Assembly: GCA_014584345.1 (NCBI GenBank)
Contig: JACTNB010000013.1
Location: forward strand, 62,001-126,000
Reading direction: 5' to 3'
DNA: 64,000 nucleotides
Origin: Planctomycetota bacterium
Lineage (GTDB): Bacteria; Planctomycetota; Planctomycetia; Planctomycetales; Planctomycetaceae
Part shown: positions 13,656 through 22,519 of the stretch, in pieces
Numbering within the stretch: position 1 is the stretch's first letter
Layout of the letters: every line of letters begins with the position of its first letter
The notes under the pieces: model-generated
Told to the model about the DNA's origin: nothing
What the model saw: the letters and a program-made list of their open reading frames with translations, nothing else
The model's database searches: none
Position numbers and translations under genes: made by a program

Positions 13656-14534
13656 ATGCCCCTGTTTGGTTCCCATCTTTCCATTGCCGGCGGTTATCAC
13701 AAGGCGGTTTACAAGGCCGCGGAATATGGCATGGAAACCGTGCAAATTTTCACGAAGAACAATAATCAATGGCAGGGTAAGCCGCTGCGAGACGAGGATG
13801 TGCGGTTGTTTCGCGAGGCCCTCGCAGAGACCGGATTGCGGCTGCCTTGCTCGCACGACAGTTATCTGATCAATCTGGGGAGCCCTGACAGTGCGCTCTG
13901 GCAGAAATCGGTTGAGGCTTTGGTGGTCGAATTGCAGAGAGCGGACGCGCTGGGGCTGGCGGGCGTGGTGATGCATCCCGGGAGTTATCTGACCGATTCT
14001 CCGGAGGCTGGACTGGAACGCATCGCGCAAGGCATCGATGCCGTGCATCGCCACATGCCGGATTGCCGCTGCGAACTCTGGCTGGAAACGACTGCGGGCC
14101 AGGGTACGAACCTGGGGTATCGTTTCGAACATTTGCAGGCCATTCTGGCCCAGGTGCGGGAACCCGGTCGGCTGGGGGTGTGCGTCGATACCTGCCACAT
14201 TTTTGCCGCCGGTTATCCCTTGATCGAACCCGGCGAATACCAGGCGACCTTCGCGGAATTCGATCGCCTGATCGGCATCGACCGCATTCGGGCGTTTCAC
14301 CTCAACGACAGCAAGAAGCCACTGGGGAGTCGTGTCGATCGGCATGAACACATCGGCCAGGGGGAACTGGGAGTTGAACCGTTTCGGCACCTGATCAACG
14401 ATCCCCGCTTCCAGCAGCATCCGATGTACCTGGAGACTAAAAAGGAAGTGCGCGACGGGGAGGACATGGATGTAGTAAACCTGCGCCGGTTAAAAGGCCT
14501 TTTGAAATCGCGAGCCCGCTCTCGCAAGAACTAG
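13656..14534 (+). CDS. nfo: Deoxyribonuclease IV (AP endonuclease, Nfo family)
   Basis: A 292-residue TIM-barrel enzyme that cuts DNA 5' to abasic sites in base excision repair, using three zinc ions. Zinc-site motifs are visible in order: GSHLSIAGG at the N-terminus, MHPGS, LETTAGQGTNLG, GVCVDTCHIFAAGY, HLNDSKKPLGSRVDRHEHIGQG, and a final ETK. The length is normal. The C-terminus ends in a basic SRARSRKN tail and the TAG stop lies at the edge of repeat element R1-A, so the last residues may have been changed by that insertion. Confidence 0.95.
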   Translation: MPLFGSHLSIAGGYHKAVYKAAEYGMETVQIFTKNNNQWQGKPLRDEDVRLFREALAETGLRLPCSHDSYLINLGSPDSALWQKSVEALVVELQRADALGLAGVVMHPGSYLTDSPEAGLERIAQGIDAVHRHMPDCRCELWLETTAGQGTNLGYRFEHLQAILAQVREPGRLGVCVDTCHIFAAGYPLIEPGEYQATFAEFDRLIGIDRIRAFHLNDSKKPLGSRVDRHEHIGQGELGVEPFRHLINDPRFQQHPMYLETKKEVRDGEDMDVVNLRRLKGLLKSRARSRKN

Positions 14535-14783
14535 CCCGGATTTCTCACCCGGGTCAATCAATCAGGATTGCTGACTTCGACGAACCAGCCGCGCCCGTCA
14601 GGAAGCGGGCCAGACTGGGGCCGGTTTGTCGCAACACATTGCCAGGATTGATGTAGTGTTCAAGGAATGCTCCTTGAGGAACCACCCGACAGGCCCGCCT
14701 CCTGGCAGGCGCGGCTAGTTTTCTGGGCATTTTCGAGGCAGAATTTACCGCAATGGTAACTGTGTGAGAAAAGTGGGTTAGGC
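14529..14783. repeat. REPIN/MITE-like element R1, copy A
   Basis: An element of about 250 bases filling the whole gap between the convergent genes nfo and tmk. The left end reads CTAGCCCGGATTTCTCAC and the right end, reversed, reads CCTAACCCACTTTTCTCAC, forming imperfect terminal inverted repeats that share TTTCTCAC. Inside are two copies of the 28-nt REP-like unit in opposite orientation (14586-14612 and 14691-14718), able to pair across about 80 bases. Copies B (54284) and C (56234) match along their whole length. The nfo stop (TAG, 14532-14534) and the tmk stop (14778-14780, reverse strand) both lie in the terminal repeats. Confidence 0.85.
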
Positions 14784-15461
14784 TTTCAGCCCGCAGTGTT
14801 CCATTACGGTATGGCGTAATTCCGACTGGATTTCCTCGATTGCGCGTCCCTGGCCGCTGGCGTCCAGGCAGGAAATCCGGCGCCAGTTGTCGTGGGTTTC
14901 GCAAAGTTCCAGGTAAACCTCGCGGACGGAAACGAGGTATTCACGGTTGGACTCGTGCAGATCGGTCACCTGGCTGGTGTAATCGCGTGCCTGTTTCATG
15001 GCGACGCGTTGAGCGGAAATTTCGGCGGGCAGGTCGAGCAGCACCACCAGATCGGGACGCGGGACACCAAATATGCCGAATTCGAGTTGATCGATGAAGG
15101 CCAGAAACTCCGCCCGCTCACGTCCCTCGAGCCGGGCTCCCTGATGGGCCAGATTCGATCCGACATACCGATCGGCGAGCAAGAGATCGCAGCCTTGCAG
15201 TTTCTCCTCGATCAGACCGCGTGATTCAAAGCGTTCGGCGGCGTACATCAGGGAAATAGGCACCGGGTGCAGATGTTCGAGGGGGCCGAACCGGCCATCC
15301 AGAAAATGGCCAATCTGCTTGCCCAGCAAGGTTTCGTTGTAACGGGGGAACGTAATGGTCTGACAGTTCAGCCCCCGCGAGTTGAAATAATCCGCCAGCG
15401 CGGCGGTTTGCGTTCCCTTACCGGAACCATCGATTCCTTCAATGGCAACAAAACAAGTCAA
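14778..15461 (-). CDS. tmk: Thymidylate kinase
   Basis: A 227-residue P-loop kinase that phosphorylates dTMP to dTDP. EGIDGSGKGTQ near the N-terminus is the P-loop; YAAERFE and LADRYVGSNLAHQGA are the dTMP-binding and DR(Y/x) motifs, and LLDLPAEISAQRV is the typical strand-helix of the family. A TTG at 15461 is chosen because GAGG lies six bases upstream and the product begins TCFVAIEG as usual; an in-frame TTG at 15473 would add four residues. It follows the STAS gene by under 40 bases and is probably in the mtaB-STAS-tmk operon. Its stop codon lies in the end of element R1-A. Confidence 0.92.
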   Translation of the reverse strand: MTCFVAIEGIDGSGKGTQTAALADYFNSRGLNCQTITFPRYNETLLGKQIGHFLDGRFGPLEHLHPVPISLMYAAERFESRGLIEEKLQGCDLLLADRYVGSNLAHQGARLEGRERAEFLAFIDQLEFGIFGVPRPDLVVLLDLPAEISAQRVAMKQARDYTSQVTDLHESNREYLVSVREVYLELCETHDNWRRISCLDASGQGRAIEEIQSELRHTVMEHCGLKA

Positions 15462-15498
15462 CGGAAGCCTCAACTTTCAGGATCGGACGACGCCTGGT

Positions 15499-15882
15499 TC
15501 AGGATTGCGATTCCCAATGAGACAACGCGGTGGTCGTCGTGGGCGAGATCAGGAAATACGTGTTGAGGCGGCTTGTGGTCAGAACATCGTCGATTTCACG
15601 GCCAATATCGCACAGCACCATTTCACCGGCATTCCGGTTCAGATGGCGGTGCAGATGGATCAGTTTTCCCAGAATGGAGGATGTTACCCAAGTGACCCCC
15701 TCCAGGGAAAGTATGATGCGGCGGTATCCGAACTGATCGACCAGTCGGCACAAATCCAGGCCGAACTGCTCGACGTTATCTTCCTCGGACAGCGTTTTTC
15801 GCTGAAACAGCAGCAGCGCCACTTCACCCCGAGGGACCAGGCGAAAAAAAGAGGATTCGAATTGGCCAGGAGAAACTGTCAT
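15499..15882 (-). CDS. STAS-domain protein (anti-sigma-factor antagonist-like)
   Basis: A 127-residue single STAS domain. The phrase ILSLEGVTWVTSSILGKLIHLHRHL has the strand, loop and helix of SpoIIAA-like proteins, with a serine pair at the position where these proteins are phosphorylated. LCDIGREIDDVLTTSRLNTYF follows as the second helix region. The ATG at 15882 overlaps the mtaB stop codon as ATGA, which points to translational coupling and fixes the start; an in-frame TTG six bases upstream is less likely. No anti-sigma kinase or sigma factor gene is adjacent, so its partner is unknown. Confidence 0.82.
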   Translation of the reverse strand: MTVSPGQFESSFFRLVPRGEVALLLFQRKTLSEEDNVEQFGLDLCRLVDQFGYRRIILSLEGVTWVTSSILGKLIHLHRHLNRNAGEMVLCDIGREIDDVLTTSRLNTYFLISPTTTTALSHWESQS

Positions 15883-17261
15883 TCCCAAGACTCCTGACGC
15901 GAGGCGTTGAGATAATCCCGTGTGGCCGATATTCCTCGGACATCGACGAACCGTCCCAGATCCGCCGCGGAACCGGGCAGCTCCACCGGTACATACCGTT
16001 CATCGGTGCCGCGGACTCGGCCTTCGGACGCTATTGCCCGCTCCACGAGCACCCGAGCCGGTTGCCCGATACGCTGTTGATAATAACATTCCGCCAGATC
16101 GCGTTCCACTTCGCCCAGGAGGTGAACGCGTTGTTTGATCACCTGGGCGGGCAACTGGTCGGGGAATTCGGCAGCCTTCGTCCCCTGGCGGGGACTGAAG
16201 GGAAAGACATGCACTTTCAGAAATCCGGCCTGCCGGCAGGCGGTCACGGTTTCCGCGAATTCCGTGTCGGTTTCACCGGGAAAACCGACAATGACATCGG
16301 TGGTGAAGGCCGGTTGATCGAGCATTTCGCGCATGCGCTGGAGTTTCTCCAGGAACCGGGCGATGCTGTAACGTCGACGCATCCGTCGCAATACGGTTTC
16401 CGATCCACTTTGCAGGGAAGGATGAAACTGGGGACACAGATGCTCGCAGGCCGCGGCTGACTTGATGAAATCGTCGTTGATTTCGACGGCTTCAATACTG
16501 GAAAGCCGCATCCGCCAGTCTCCGGGAATCCGATCGAGTTTCTCGAACAGATGCCACAAGCGGAAAGGGGCCTGCCCGGATTTCCCCCGAGTGGTTTCTA
16601 CCCCATAATGCCCCACATGCACGCCGGTGAGCACGATTTCAAGATAACCGTTGTCGATCAGCCGGCGGACTTCATTTTCAATTTGCGTGGGAGAACGGCT
16701 TTGCAAACCGGGCCGCACCGTGGGAATGATGCAGTAGGTACACTTGAGAATGCAGCCATCCTGCACTTTGACGTAGGCCCGTTTGCGACCCTCGAACTGA
16801 CTGATTCCCTCGGGCATATCCTGAATGCCCTGTCTTGCCAGCACGTCCGGCAATTCGCGTTTGTCGGTAATGACCTCGAACACGCCAGGCAGTTGAGCGA
16901 CTTCCGCCGGATTCCGCGTCGCATAACAGCCCATCACCAGGGTGCGGGTACCGGGATTCTTGCGGGCCAACTGGCGGATAATCTGCCGCGACTTGGAATC
17001 GCCCGTGTGCGTGACCGTGCAGGTATTCACGATACACAGATCCGCCGATTCACTTTCTTCCGCCTCGCGATACCCATGGGCCTGAAGTGCCTCGTAGACC
17101 AGTTGGGTCTCGTACTGATTAACCTTGCAGCCCAGCGTGACCAGTCGGCACGTCTTGCTGGCCGTGCCTTGGGCGCGTGACGTTACGGAACGTCCGAGCG
17201 GTGTGACACACTCGCTCGAATCCGACACAATCGGCAGTTCCAGGGGAGCAGGACGATTCAT
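15879..17261 (-). CDS. mtaB: tRNA t6A37 methylthiotransferase MtaB
   Basis: A 460-residue radical SAM enzyme that adds a methylthio group to t6A at position 37 of ANN-decoding tRNAs. The N-terminal UPF0004 domain has LGCKVNQYETQ, NTCTV and MGCYATRNP, giving the three cysteines of the auxiliary cluster. The radical SAM motif is CILKCTYC (CxxxCxxC). GVHVGHYG and SLQSGSETVLRRMRRRY are characteristic of the MtaB/YqeV branch, and a TRAM domain ends the protein. The frame is open for 56 more codons upstream, but the ATG at 17261 suits the family. It is the first gene of the mtaB-STAS-tmk unit. Confidence 0.93.
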   Translation of the reverse strand: MNRPAPLELPIVSDSSECVTPLGRSVTSRAQGTASKTCRLVTLGCKVNQYETQLVYEALQAHGYREAEESESADLCIVNTCTVTHTGDSKSRQIIRQLARKNPGTRTLVMGCYATRNPAEVAQLPGVFEVITDKRELPDVLARQGIQDMPEGISQFEGRKRAYVKVQDGCILKCTYCIIPTVRPGLQSRSPTQIENEVRRLIDNGYLEIVLTGVHVGHYGVETTRGKSGQAPFRLWHLFEKLDRIPGDWRMRLSSIEAVEINDDFIKSAAACEHLCPQFHPSLQSGSETVLRRMRRRYSIARFLEKLQRMREMLDQPAFTTDVIVGFPGETDTEFAETVTACRQAGFLKVHVFPFSPRQGTKAAEFPDQLPAQVIKQRVHLLGEVERDLAECYYQQRIGQPARVLVERAIASEGRVRGTDERYVPVELPGSAADLGRFVDVRGISATRDYLNASRQESWE

Positions 17262-17561
17262 GGGGCTACAACAGGAAATTCGGGATCGGGCAGTGAAGGT
17301 GCCAGTATACGAGGGGAAGCCCCGCTGATAAACGCCAAGCCCGGGATTTTTCCTTGAACCCTTCACTCCCATGACGGCGTGTTGATTGATTGCGAGCACG
17401 GGTAAGCCCTGGCGTTTGCGGCAAATCATCGAAGATTCACCGCGAGGAACGCGGGGGTTTGTGTTGTGCTAGATCCTCTGCGTCGATTATCGGTTTCAGG
17501 GGGGAAAATACTTTGCGGGAAACGAGGCGAGGAAATACCGCCTCTTATAGCAACGAGCCTG
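17262..17561. other. Intergenic region between mtaB and the ABC permease fusion
   Basis: About 300 bases between two leftward transcription units. No gene, repeat unit or clear terminator is visible; it should contain the mtaB promoter. Confidence 0.35.
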
Positions 17562-19982
17562 TTACGGGCTCGGTTCGTTTGTTGTACTGGCAACGGTGCG
17601 GGAAAGCCCCTTGTCCGCCAGCAATATCCAAATCAGTCCGGTTCCGAGTACCAAGGCGATTCCCACCAGCCAGAGGGGGTAATGAATGCCGTAGGCACTG
17701 GGGAGCGTCAAGCGTTGCAGCAGGGGAGACTGCTCGCGGAGCGCGGGAAGATTGCCATGCAGCACACCCAGGGCGTTGTTCACGAAGTGAAACAACATCG
17801 CGGGCAGAATACTGCCGCTCTTCACCACCAGCAATCCGAGAACCAGTCCCAGCAGAGCCGCGTTGAATACCTGCTGCGGTATCATGTGCATCACGCCGAA
17901 CAGGATCGCGGAAAACAGAACGGCCAGTCCTTCCCGCCCCCGGTGACGGAATCCCGAGAGGATCAGTCCTCGAAATGCCAGTTCCTCGCAGATGGCAGGG
18001 GCCACAGCAAAGGCCCCCACGATGTAATACCAGGGGATGTTGGTATCGGCCAGGGTGGCCAGAGCCGCCTTGGCGTGCTCGGGCAAGCGGGGGAAAAACC
18101 AGTAAAGCCGCTCTTGCAGCTCGACGGCCAGGGGGTGGAGCACCACGGGCAACAGCAACCCCAGCAGCCAGAATTTCGCGGACGGCCAGTGGAATTGAAA
18201 GGTGGTGCGCGGACTGGTTGTCAGCAGGATGCCCATGAACAATGCCGGGCAGGCAATGATCACCAGTTGCTGCACGATCAACAGCTTGACCATGGCCAAG
18301 CCTTGTTGCCCGGGTTCCGCCGCGGCCAGCGCGTTCCCGAACACATTCAACATCGCGAACTGCAGCAGCATGATCAGCACGAAACAGAACACGGCTTCGG
18401 AAAAACTGGGCGTTGCTTCCTTGTCTCGAAACAAATGGCGAAACCAGATCCGCAGATCGAACCGTTCCGATTCCCGGAACAAGACCTCTTCCCGCTGAAA
18501 CTGATCGATCGCCCAAATCAACCCGAGCGCCGAATACAACAGACTGGTCGTCAACACCGGAATTGTGTACCAGATCAATCCTCCCGTCGCGGCATCGTCC
18601 AGCAACAACCCCTTCAACAGCAGAGCTGGCCCCATCACGGGAACCAGGCTGTAGAACGGCGTGATTTCCACCGCGGGCGACAGGCAGAACACCGTCAGTC
18701 CCATCGTCACCGTCAACAGCGGCGTCAGATAATATTGCCCTTCCTTGCTGCTACGGGCGAACAACGCAAACGCCAGGCTTAACGAGGCAAACAGCGATGC
18801 CAGCGGGACCGCGAGAATCCCCACCCAGACCAACTGCCCCAGCGACGGGATACTGAAATCCCCGATTCCCTGCAAATTCCCCCCCCCCGCCGAGTTGAGA
18901 ATATGCAGCCCCGTCATGCCCATGCTGGCCAGATTCAGCACGGCCGTCACCAGGCTGAACAGCAGCACGGTCAGGAACTTGCCGATCACTATTTCGCTGC
19001 GTAAGGCCGGGCTGATCAGCAGGGTTTCCATGGTCCCCCGTTCCTTCTCCCCCGCGCCCAGGTCGACCGCCGGATGAAAGGCACCCGTCATTGCCATCAC
19101 AATCAACATTGCCGGAAACAGCTTGCTCCAGACATTGGCCGCCAGTTCCGTACCCTGTGCCAGATCGACCCGATCGGCATTCACGGGGGAAGTAAGATCC
19201 ACGGGCAAGTTGGCCATCCGCAGCCGCTTATTCAGGATGGCCTGCTCCCAGGCATCGAACGCTTCCCGCACGCGCCCGTAGGCAATCAACGATTTCTCGT
19301 TTGCCGAGTTGCGTATAATCGTCGGCCGCAGCCGCTGCGTCTCGGTGGGGGAAGCAGACTCGTCCCGGCGGGCAATCCGTTCGTTCTCTCGTGCGATAAA
19401 TTCGGAAAAGCCTTCGGGAATGAGGATGAGAACCTGAATGTTGCCCGCTGCAAACAGCTCCGAAATTTCCCTCAGGAGGCGATCCACTTCCCCCGCCGAG
19501 ACGATTTCTCCCGAGCCATCCGGCTGTTCCTGTTGCCTGCGGAGTTCCCCGATGCGAACCAGACGCTGGCGTATTTCACGCGCCGCGGACAGTTGCAATT
19601 GCTGCTCTTCTAGGTCGCCCGACGCGACAGTCGCGCGAGAATCGGCTTCCTCTTCCTCGGAGGCATCGTTCTCTCCCGGAGGCGTGGGCCGATGATCACT
19701 CACGATGCGCAACGTCGCCGCGTCGACGGGGTTGGCAAACCAGCGCTCCCGTATCGCATTGCGCGAGGAATTCAGCAGGGCAGGATCGGGCAGGTCGTCC
19801 GCGCCCAGGATCACTACGGTACGCGCCTGTTCGGAAAACAGCAGCGACATCTGCAGCATGCCGACCCCCAGCGCGGGGTACAATAACAGCGGCAGCACCA
19901 CCACCATGAACAAGGTGCGGCGATCCCGCAGTTGATCGCCCACTTCGCGTCGGAATATCAATTGGATGTTTCGCCAACTCAT
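17562..19982 (-). CDS. ABC-2 permease (NatB-like) fused to a CPBP intramembrane protease domain
   Basis: An 806-residue polytopic membrane protein. Residues 1 to about 540 form an ABC-2/NatB-type permease: one N-terminal membrane helix (LFMVVVLPLLLYPALGVGML), a large external domain of about 280 residues, then a block of six or so helices including DLGAGEKERGTMETLLISP, the typical EAA-like coupling region. Residues about 550-806 add helices with the three CPBP (CAAX protease and bacteriocin-processing) motifs: EELAFRG, FGVMH and HFVNN. The ATP-binding subunit is the upstream gene, 48 bases away. The fusion suggests that export and membrane proteolysis act on the same substrate; the substrate is unknown. 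Confidence 0.9.
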   Translation of the reverse strand: MSWRNIQLIFRREVGDQLRDRRTLFMVVVLPLLLYPALGVGMLQMSLLFSEQARTVVILGADDLPDPALLNSSRNAIRERWFANPVDAATLRIVSDHRPTPPGENDASEEEEADSRATVASGDLEEQQLQLSAAREIRQRLVRIGELRRQQEQPDGSGEIVSAGEVDRLLREISELFAAGNIQVLILIPEGFSEFIARENERIARRDESASPTETQRLRPTIIRNSANEKSLIAYGRVREAFDAWEQAILNKRLRMANLPVDLTSPVNADRVDLAQGTELAANVWSKLFPAMLIVMAMTGAFHPAVDLGAGEKERGTMETLLISPALRSEIVIGKFLTVLLFSLVTAVLNLASMGMTGLHILNSAGGGNLQGIGDFSIPSLGQLVWVGILAVPLASLFASLSLAFALFARSSKEGQYYLTPLLTVTMGLTVFCLSPAVEITPFYSLVPVMGPALLLKGLLLDDAATGGLIWYTIPVLTTSLLYSALGLIWAIDQFQREEVLFRESERFDLRIWFRHLFRDKEATPSFSEAVFCFVLIMLLQFAMLNVFGNALAAAEPGQQGLAMVKLLIVQQLVIIACPALFMGILLTTSPRTTFQFHWPSAKFWLLGLLLPVVLHPLAVELQERLYWFFPRLPEHAKAALATLADTNIPWYYIVGAFAVAPAICEELAFRGLILSGFRHRGREGLAVLFSAILFGVMHMIPQQVFNAALLGLVLGLLVVKSGSILPAMLFHFVNNALGVLHGNLPALREQSPLLQRLTLPSAYGIHYPLWLVGIALVLGTGLIWILLADKGLSRTVASTTNEPSP

Positions 19983-20030
19983 CGGCTCTCTGTCGCCTGT
20001 TTGTGAAATCGTGACTGCCGCCTGGCCCGG

Positions 20031-20810
20031 TCACTCCTGTAATGAATCCCGTTCCTGGTCCTGCGATTCGAGTGTTTCGTGTCTGGAAATCAAATCGAAG
20101 AACAACTCCTCCGTATCCGGCTGCTGGTGGGTTTCCTTCAGTTCGGAAATGTTCCCTTGCGCCAGGATATGCCCCTTGTGAATGATGGCGATGCGGTCGC
20201 ATAATTTTTCGACTTCCCGCATGATGTGCGTCGAAAAAATGATCGATTTCCCTTGCGATCGGAGCGATTCAATCGCCTTCAACAGTGCACGCGCCACCAG
20301 CACGTCCAGCCCGGAAGTTGGCTCGTCGAAAATCAATACGGGCGGGTCGTGAATAATCGTGCGGGCAATCGAAACCTTCTGCTTCATGCCGGTCGACATC
20401 TTGGCTCCCAGCACGTCCCGGATTTCACCCATTTGCAACGTCTCGAACACTTCGTGCAACCGCTGTTGCAACAGATCCTCCGGCAATCCGTACAGCCGGC
20501 CATAATATTCCACCAGTTCCCAGGCCGTCATGCGATCGTAAATGCCAGTATTGCCCGACATAAACCCAATATTCTGTCGCACTTGCGTGGGATGCGTGGT
20601 CACATCGAACCCCGCGACGATGGCCCGCCCCTCCGTGGGCCGCAACACGGTGCTCAGGATCCGCAGGCAGGTCGTTTTACCCGCCCCATTCGGGCCCAGC
20701 AAACCAAAAATTTCACCCGGGCGAACCTCGAAACTGACTTCCCGCAGCGCGTACACCTTCCCCAGACGCAGGTCTTGAAAATACTTGGAAAGCTGATGTA
20801 CTTCGATCAT
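20031..20810 (-). CDS. ABC transporter ATP-binding protein (NatA-like)
   Basis: A 259-residue ATPase that energises the adjacent permease fusion. Walker A is LLGPNGAGKTT, the signature is MSTGMKQKVSIAR (a TGMKQ variant typical of NatA/CcmA-like exporters), Walker B is VLIFDEPTSGLD and the H-loop is FSTHIM. The short C-terminal extension is acidic. It is the first gene of a two-gene leftward operon with the permease-CPBP fusion. Confidence 0.92.
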   Translation of the reverse strand: MIEVHQLSKYFQDLRLGKVYALREVSFEVRPGEIFGLLGPNGAGKTTCLRILSTVLRPTEGRAIVAGFDVTTHPTQVRQNIGFMSGNTGIYDRMTAWELVEYYGRLYGLPEDLLQQRLHEVFETLQMGEIRDVLGAKMSTGMKQKVSIARTIIHDPPVLIFDEPTSGLDVLVARALLKAIESLRSQGKSIIFSTHIMREVEKLCDRIAIIHKGHILAQGNISELKETHQQPDTEELFFDLISRHETLESQDQERDSLQE

Positions 20811-21063
20811 GCGGCCGCAAGACTGATCCGGTGTTTTTCGGGGATGGAGGGAAAGGCTGATGGTAGCGAAGGCCCGCCTAAATAGGAATCGAGAGCAACC
20901 CCTTGGAAATGCAACGCAAAGCCGGGGTGACGCAGAGTCGCAAGACGCAAGCAGTGAAGTTCCTGTTTTCCCTGCATCCTTGCATCTCTTCGTCTCCGCG
21001 CTGTGTTTCTTCGTGAACCGTTGACACCCCGTCGGCGTGGCTGGGAACAGATTGCCACCGGAA

Positions 21064-22242
21064 TTATGTTTCCGCGCGAACCTCCGTCAGTTTTTCCAGC
21101 GCGAAATCCAGATCCTCGCGGGTATGTGCAGCGGAAATCTGCATCCGGATGCGCGCTTTCCCCTGGGGAACCACCGGATAGGAAAACCCGATGACATACA
21201 AACCTTTTTCCAACAGCCGCTCGGCTGTCCGCGCCGCCAAGCCCGCGTCGCCCAGCATGAGGGGGACGATCGGATGTTCCCCCGGCAGGATTTCGTACCC
21301 CGCGTCCACAATGTTTTTGCGAAAGTAGCGTGTGTTTTCCATCAACCGGTCCCGCAGTTCCGTCGTACGTGTCAGAATCTCGAGCGCCTTCAGCGAAGCC
21401 CCCACAATCGGTGGCGCCAGCGAATTGGAAAACAGATACGGCCGGGAACGCTGTCGCAACCAGTCAATCATCTCCCGGGATCCCGCTGTGTATCCGCCAC
21501 TCGCGCCCCCCAGGGCCTTCCCCAGCGTGCCCGTCAGCAAATCAATCCGCTCGCTGACACCATGATATTCCGGCGTGCCGCGTCCCCGTGGCCCCATGAA
21601 GCCCACGGCGTGGGAATCATCCACCATCACCAGGGCATCGTAGCGGTCCGCCAGTTCGCAGATTGCCGGCAGGTTCGCCACATAACCATCCATCGAAAAC
21701 ACGCCATCCGTCGCGATCAATCGAAACCGGGCCGAAGAGGCCTCTCGCAGCTTCTGCTCCAGATCGGACATGTCGTTATTGCGATAACGGTAGCGACTCG
21801 CCTTGCACAACCGGATGCCGTCAATAATGCTCGCATGATTCAACTCATCCGAAATGATCGCGTCCTCTGCCGTGAACAGCGTCTCGAACAAACCGCCGTT
21901 GGCATCGAAACACGAGGAATAGAGAATTGTGTCCTCCATCCCCAAAAACTCGCTGAGCCGCGATTCCAACTCCTTGTGAATCGTTTGCGTGCCACAAATG
22001 AAACGGACCGAAGCCAGGCCATATCCCCACTGATCCAATGCCGCGCGAGCCGCGGCGATGACCTCGGGATGCTCCGCCAGGCCCAGATAATTATTCGCGC
22101 ACAAATTTAATACCGAACGCCCCCCCGCCACGCGCACATGGGCATCCTGGGGCGATTCCAGTAATCGCTCCCCCTTATATAAACCGGCCGATCGCACCTC
22201 TGCCAGTTGCTGCCTTAGATGCTCTCGAAATCGATCATTCAT
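21064..22242 (-). CDS. kbl: Glycine C-acetyltransferase (2-amino-3-ketobutyrate CoA ligase)
   Basis: A 392-residue PLP enzyme of the alpha-oxoamine synthase family that splits 2-amino-3-ketobutyrate with CoA into glycine and acetyl-CoA. Visible features are NLCANNYLGLAEHPEV, RFICGTQTIHKELE, DELNHASIIDGIRL, VMVDDSHAVGFMGPRGRG and the PLP lysine region TGTLGKALGGASGGY. RFICGTQ and the overall length favour Kbl over BioF or HemA. The ATG at 22242 is preferred to an upstream alternative. Threonine dehydrogenase, which makes its substrate, is at 36468 on the other strand. Confidence 0.93.
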   Translation of the reverse strand: MNDRFREHLRQQLAEVRSAGLYKGERLLESPQDAHVRVAGGRSVLNLCANNYLGLAEHPEVIAAARAALDQWGYGLASVRFICGTQTIHKELESRLSEFLGMEDTILYSSCFDANGGLFETLFTAEDAIISDELNHASIIDGIRLCKASRYRYRNNDMSDLEQKLREASSARFRLIATDGVFSMDGYVANLPAICELADRYDALVMVDDSHAVGFMGPRGRGTPEYHGVSERIDLLTGTLGKALGGASGGYTAGSREMIDWLRQRSRPYLFSNSLAPPIVGASLKALEILTRTTELRDRLMENTRYFRKNIVDAGYEILPGEHPIVPLMLGDAGLAARTAERLLEKGLYVIGFSYPVVPQGKARIRMQISAAHTREDLDFALEKLTEVRAET

Positions 22243-22519
22243 CGTTTGCCCCTTCCCGATTGCTCGTTCCCTGCCCTGGGCCACACTCTCCGCTGGCTTC
22301 TCCCGGTCTCTTGCAGCGTAGCCTATATGACGCGAAAACTAAACAACACCAGCGTCCAACGCGAGCTAACACCTTCCTCGGGCAGGAACGCCTGCTTTCC
22401 CGGCAGCCCAACAGGCCCCGCCCTGGAATTATAATGCAATTCGTTTGCATGTACTGAGGCTGGATATTACAATTCCGATCGAGACGGTCGAAGCAAGTGG
22501 ACTTCAAGGAACGAGAGTG

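Noticed and set aside
17466..18782. A 438-codon rightward frame opposite the ABC permease fusion
   Set aside because: Gln/His/Arg-rich translation typical of the complement of a membrane-protein gene.
20885..21030. GC-rich sequence with words like GACGCAGAGTCGCAAGACGC, similar in style to the core of R2
   Set aside because: The similarity is in composition and short words only; no alignable copy over a useful length was found by eye.
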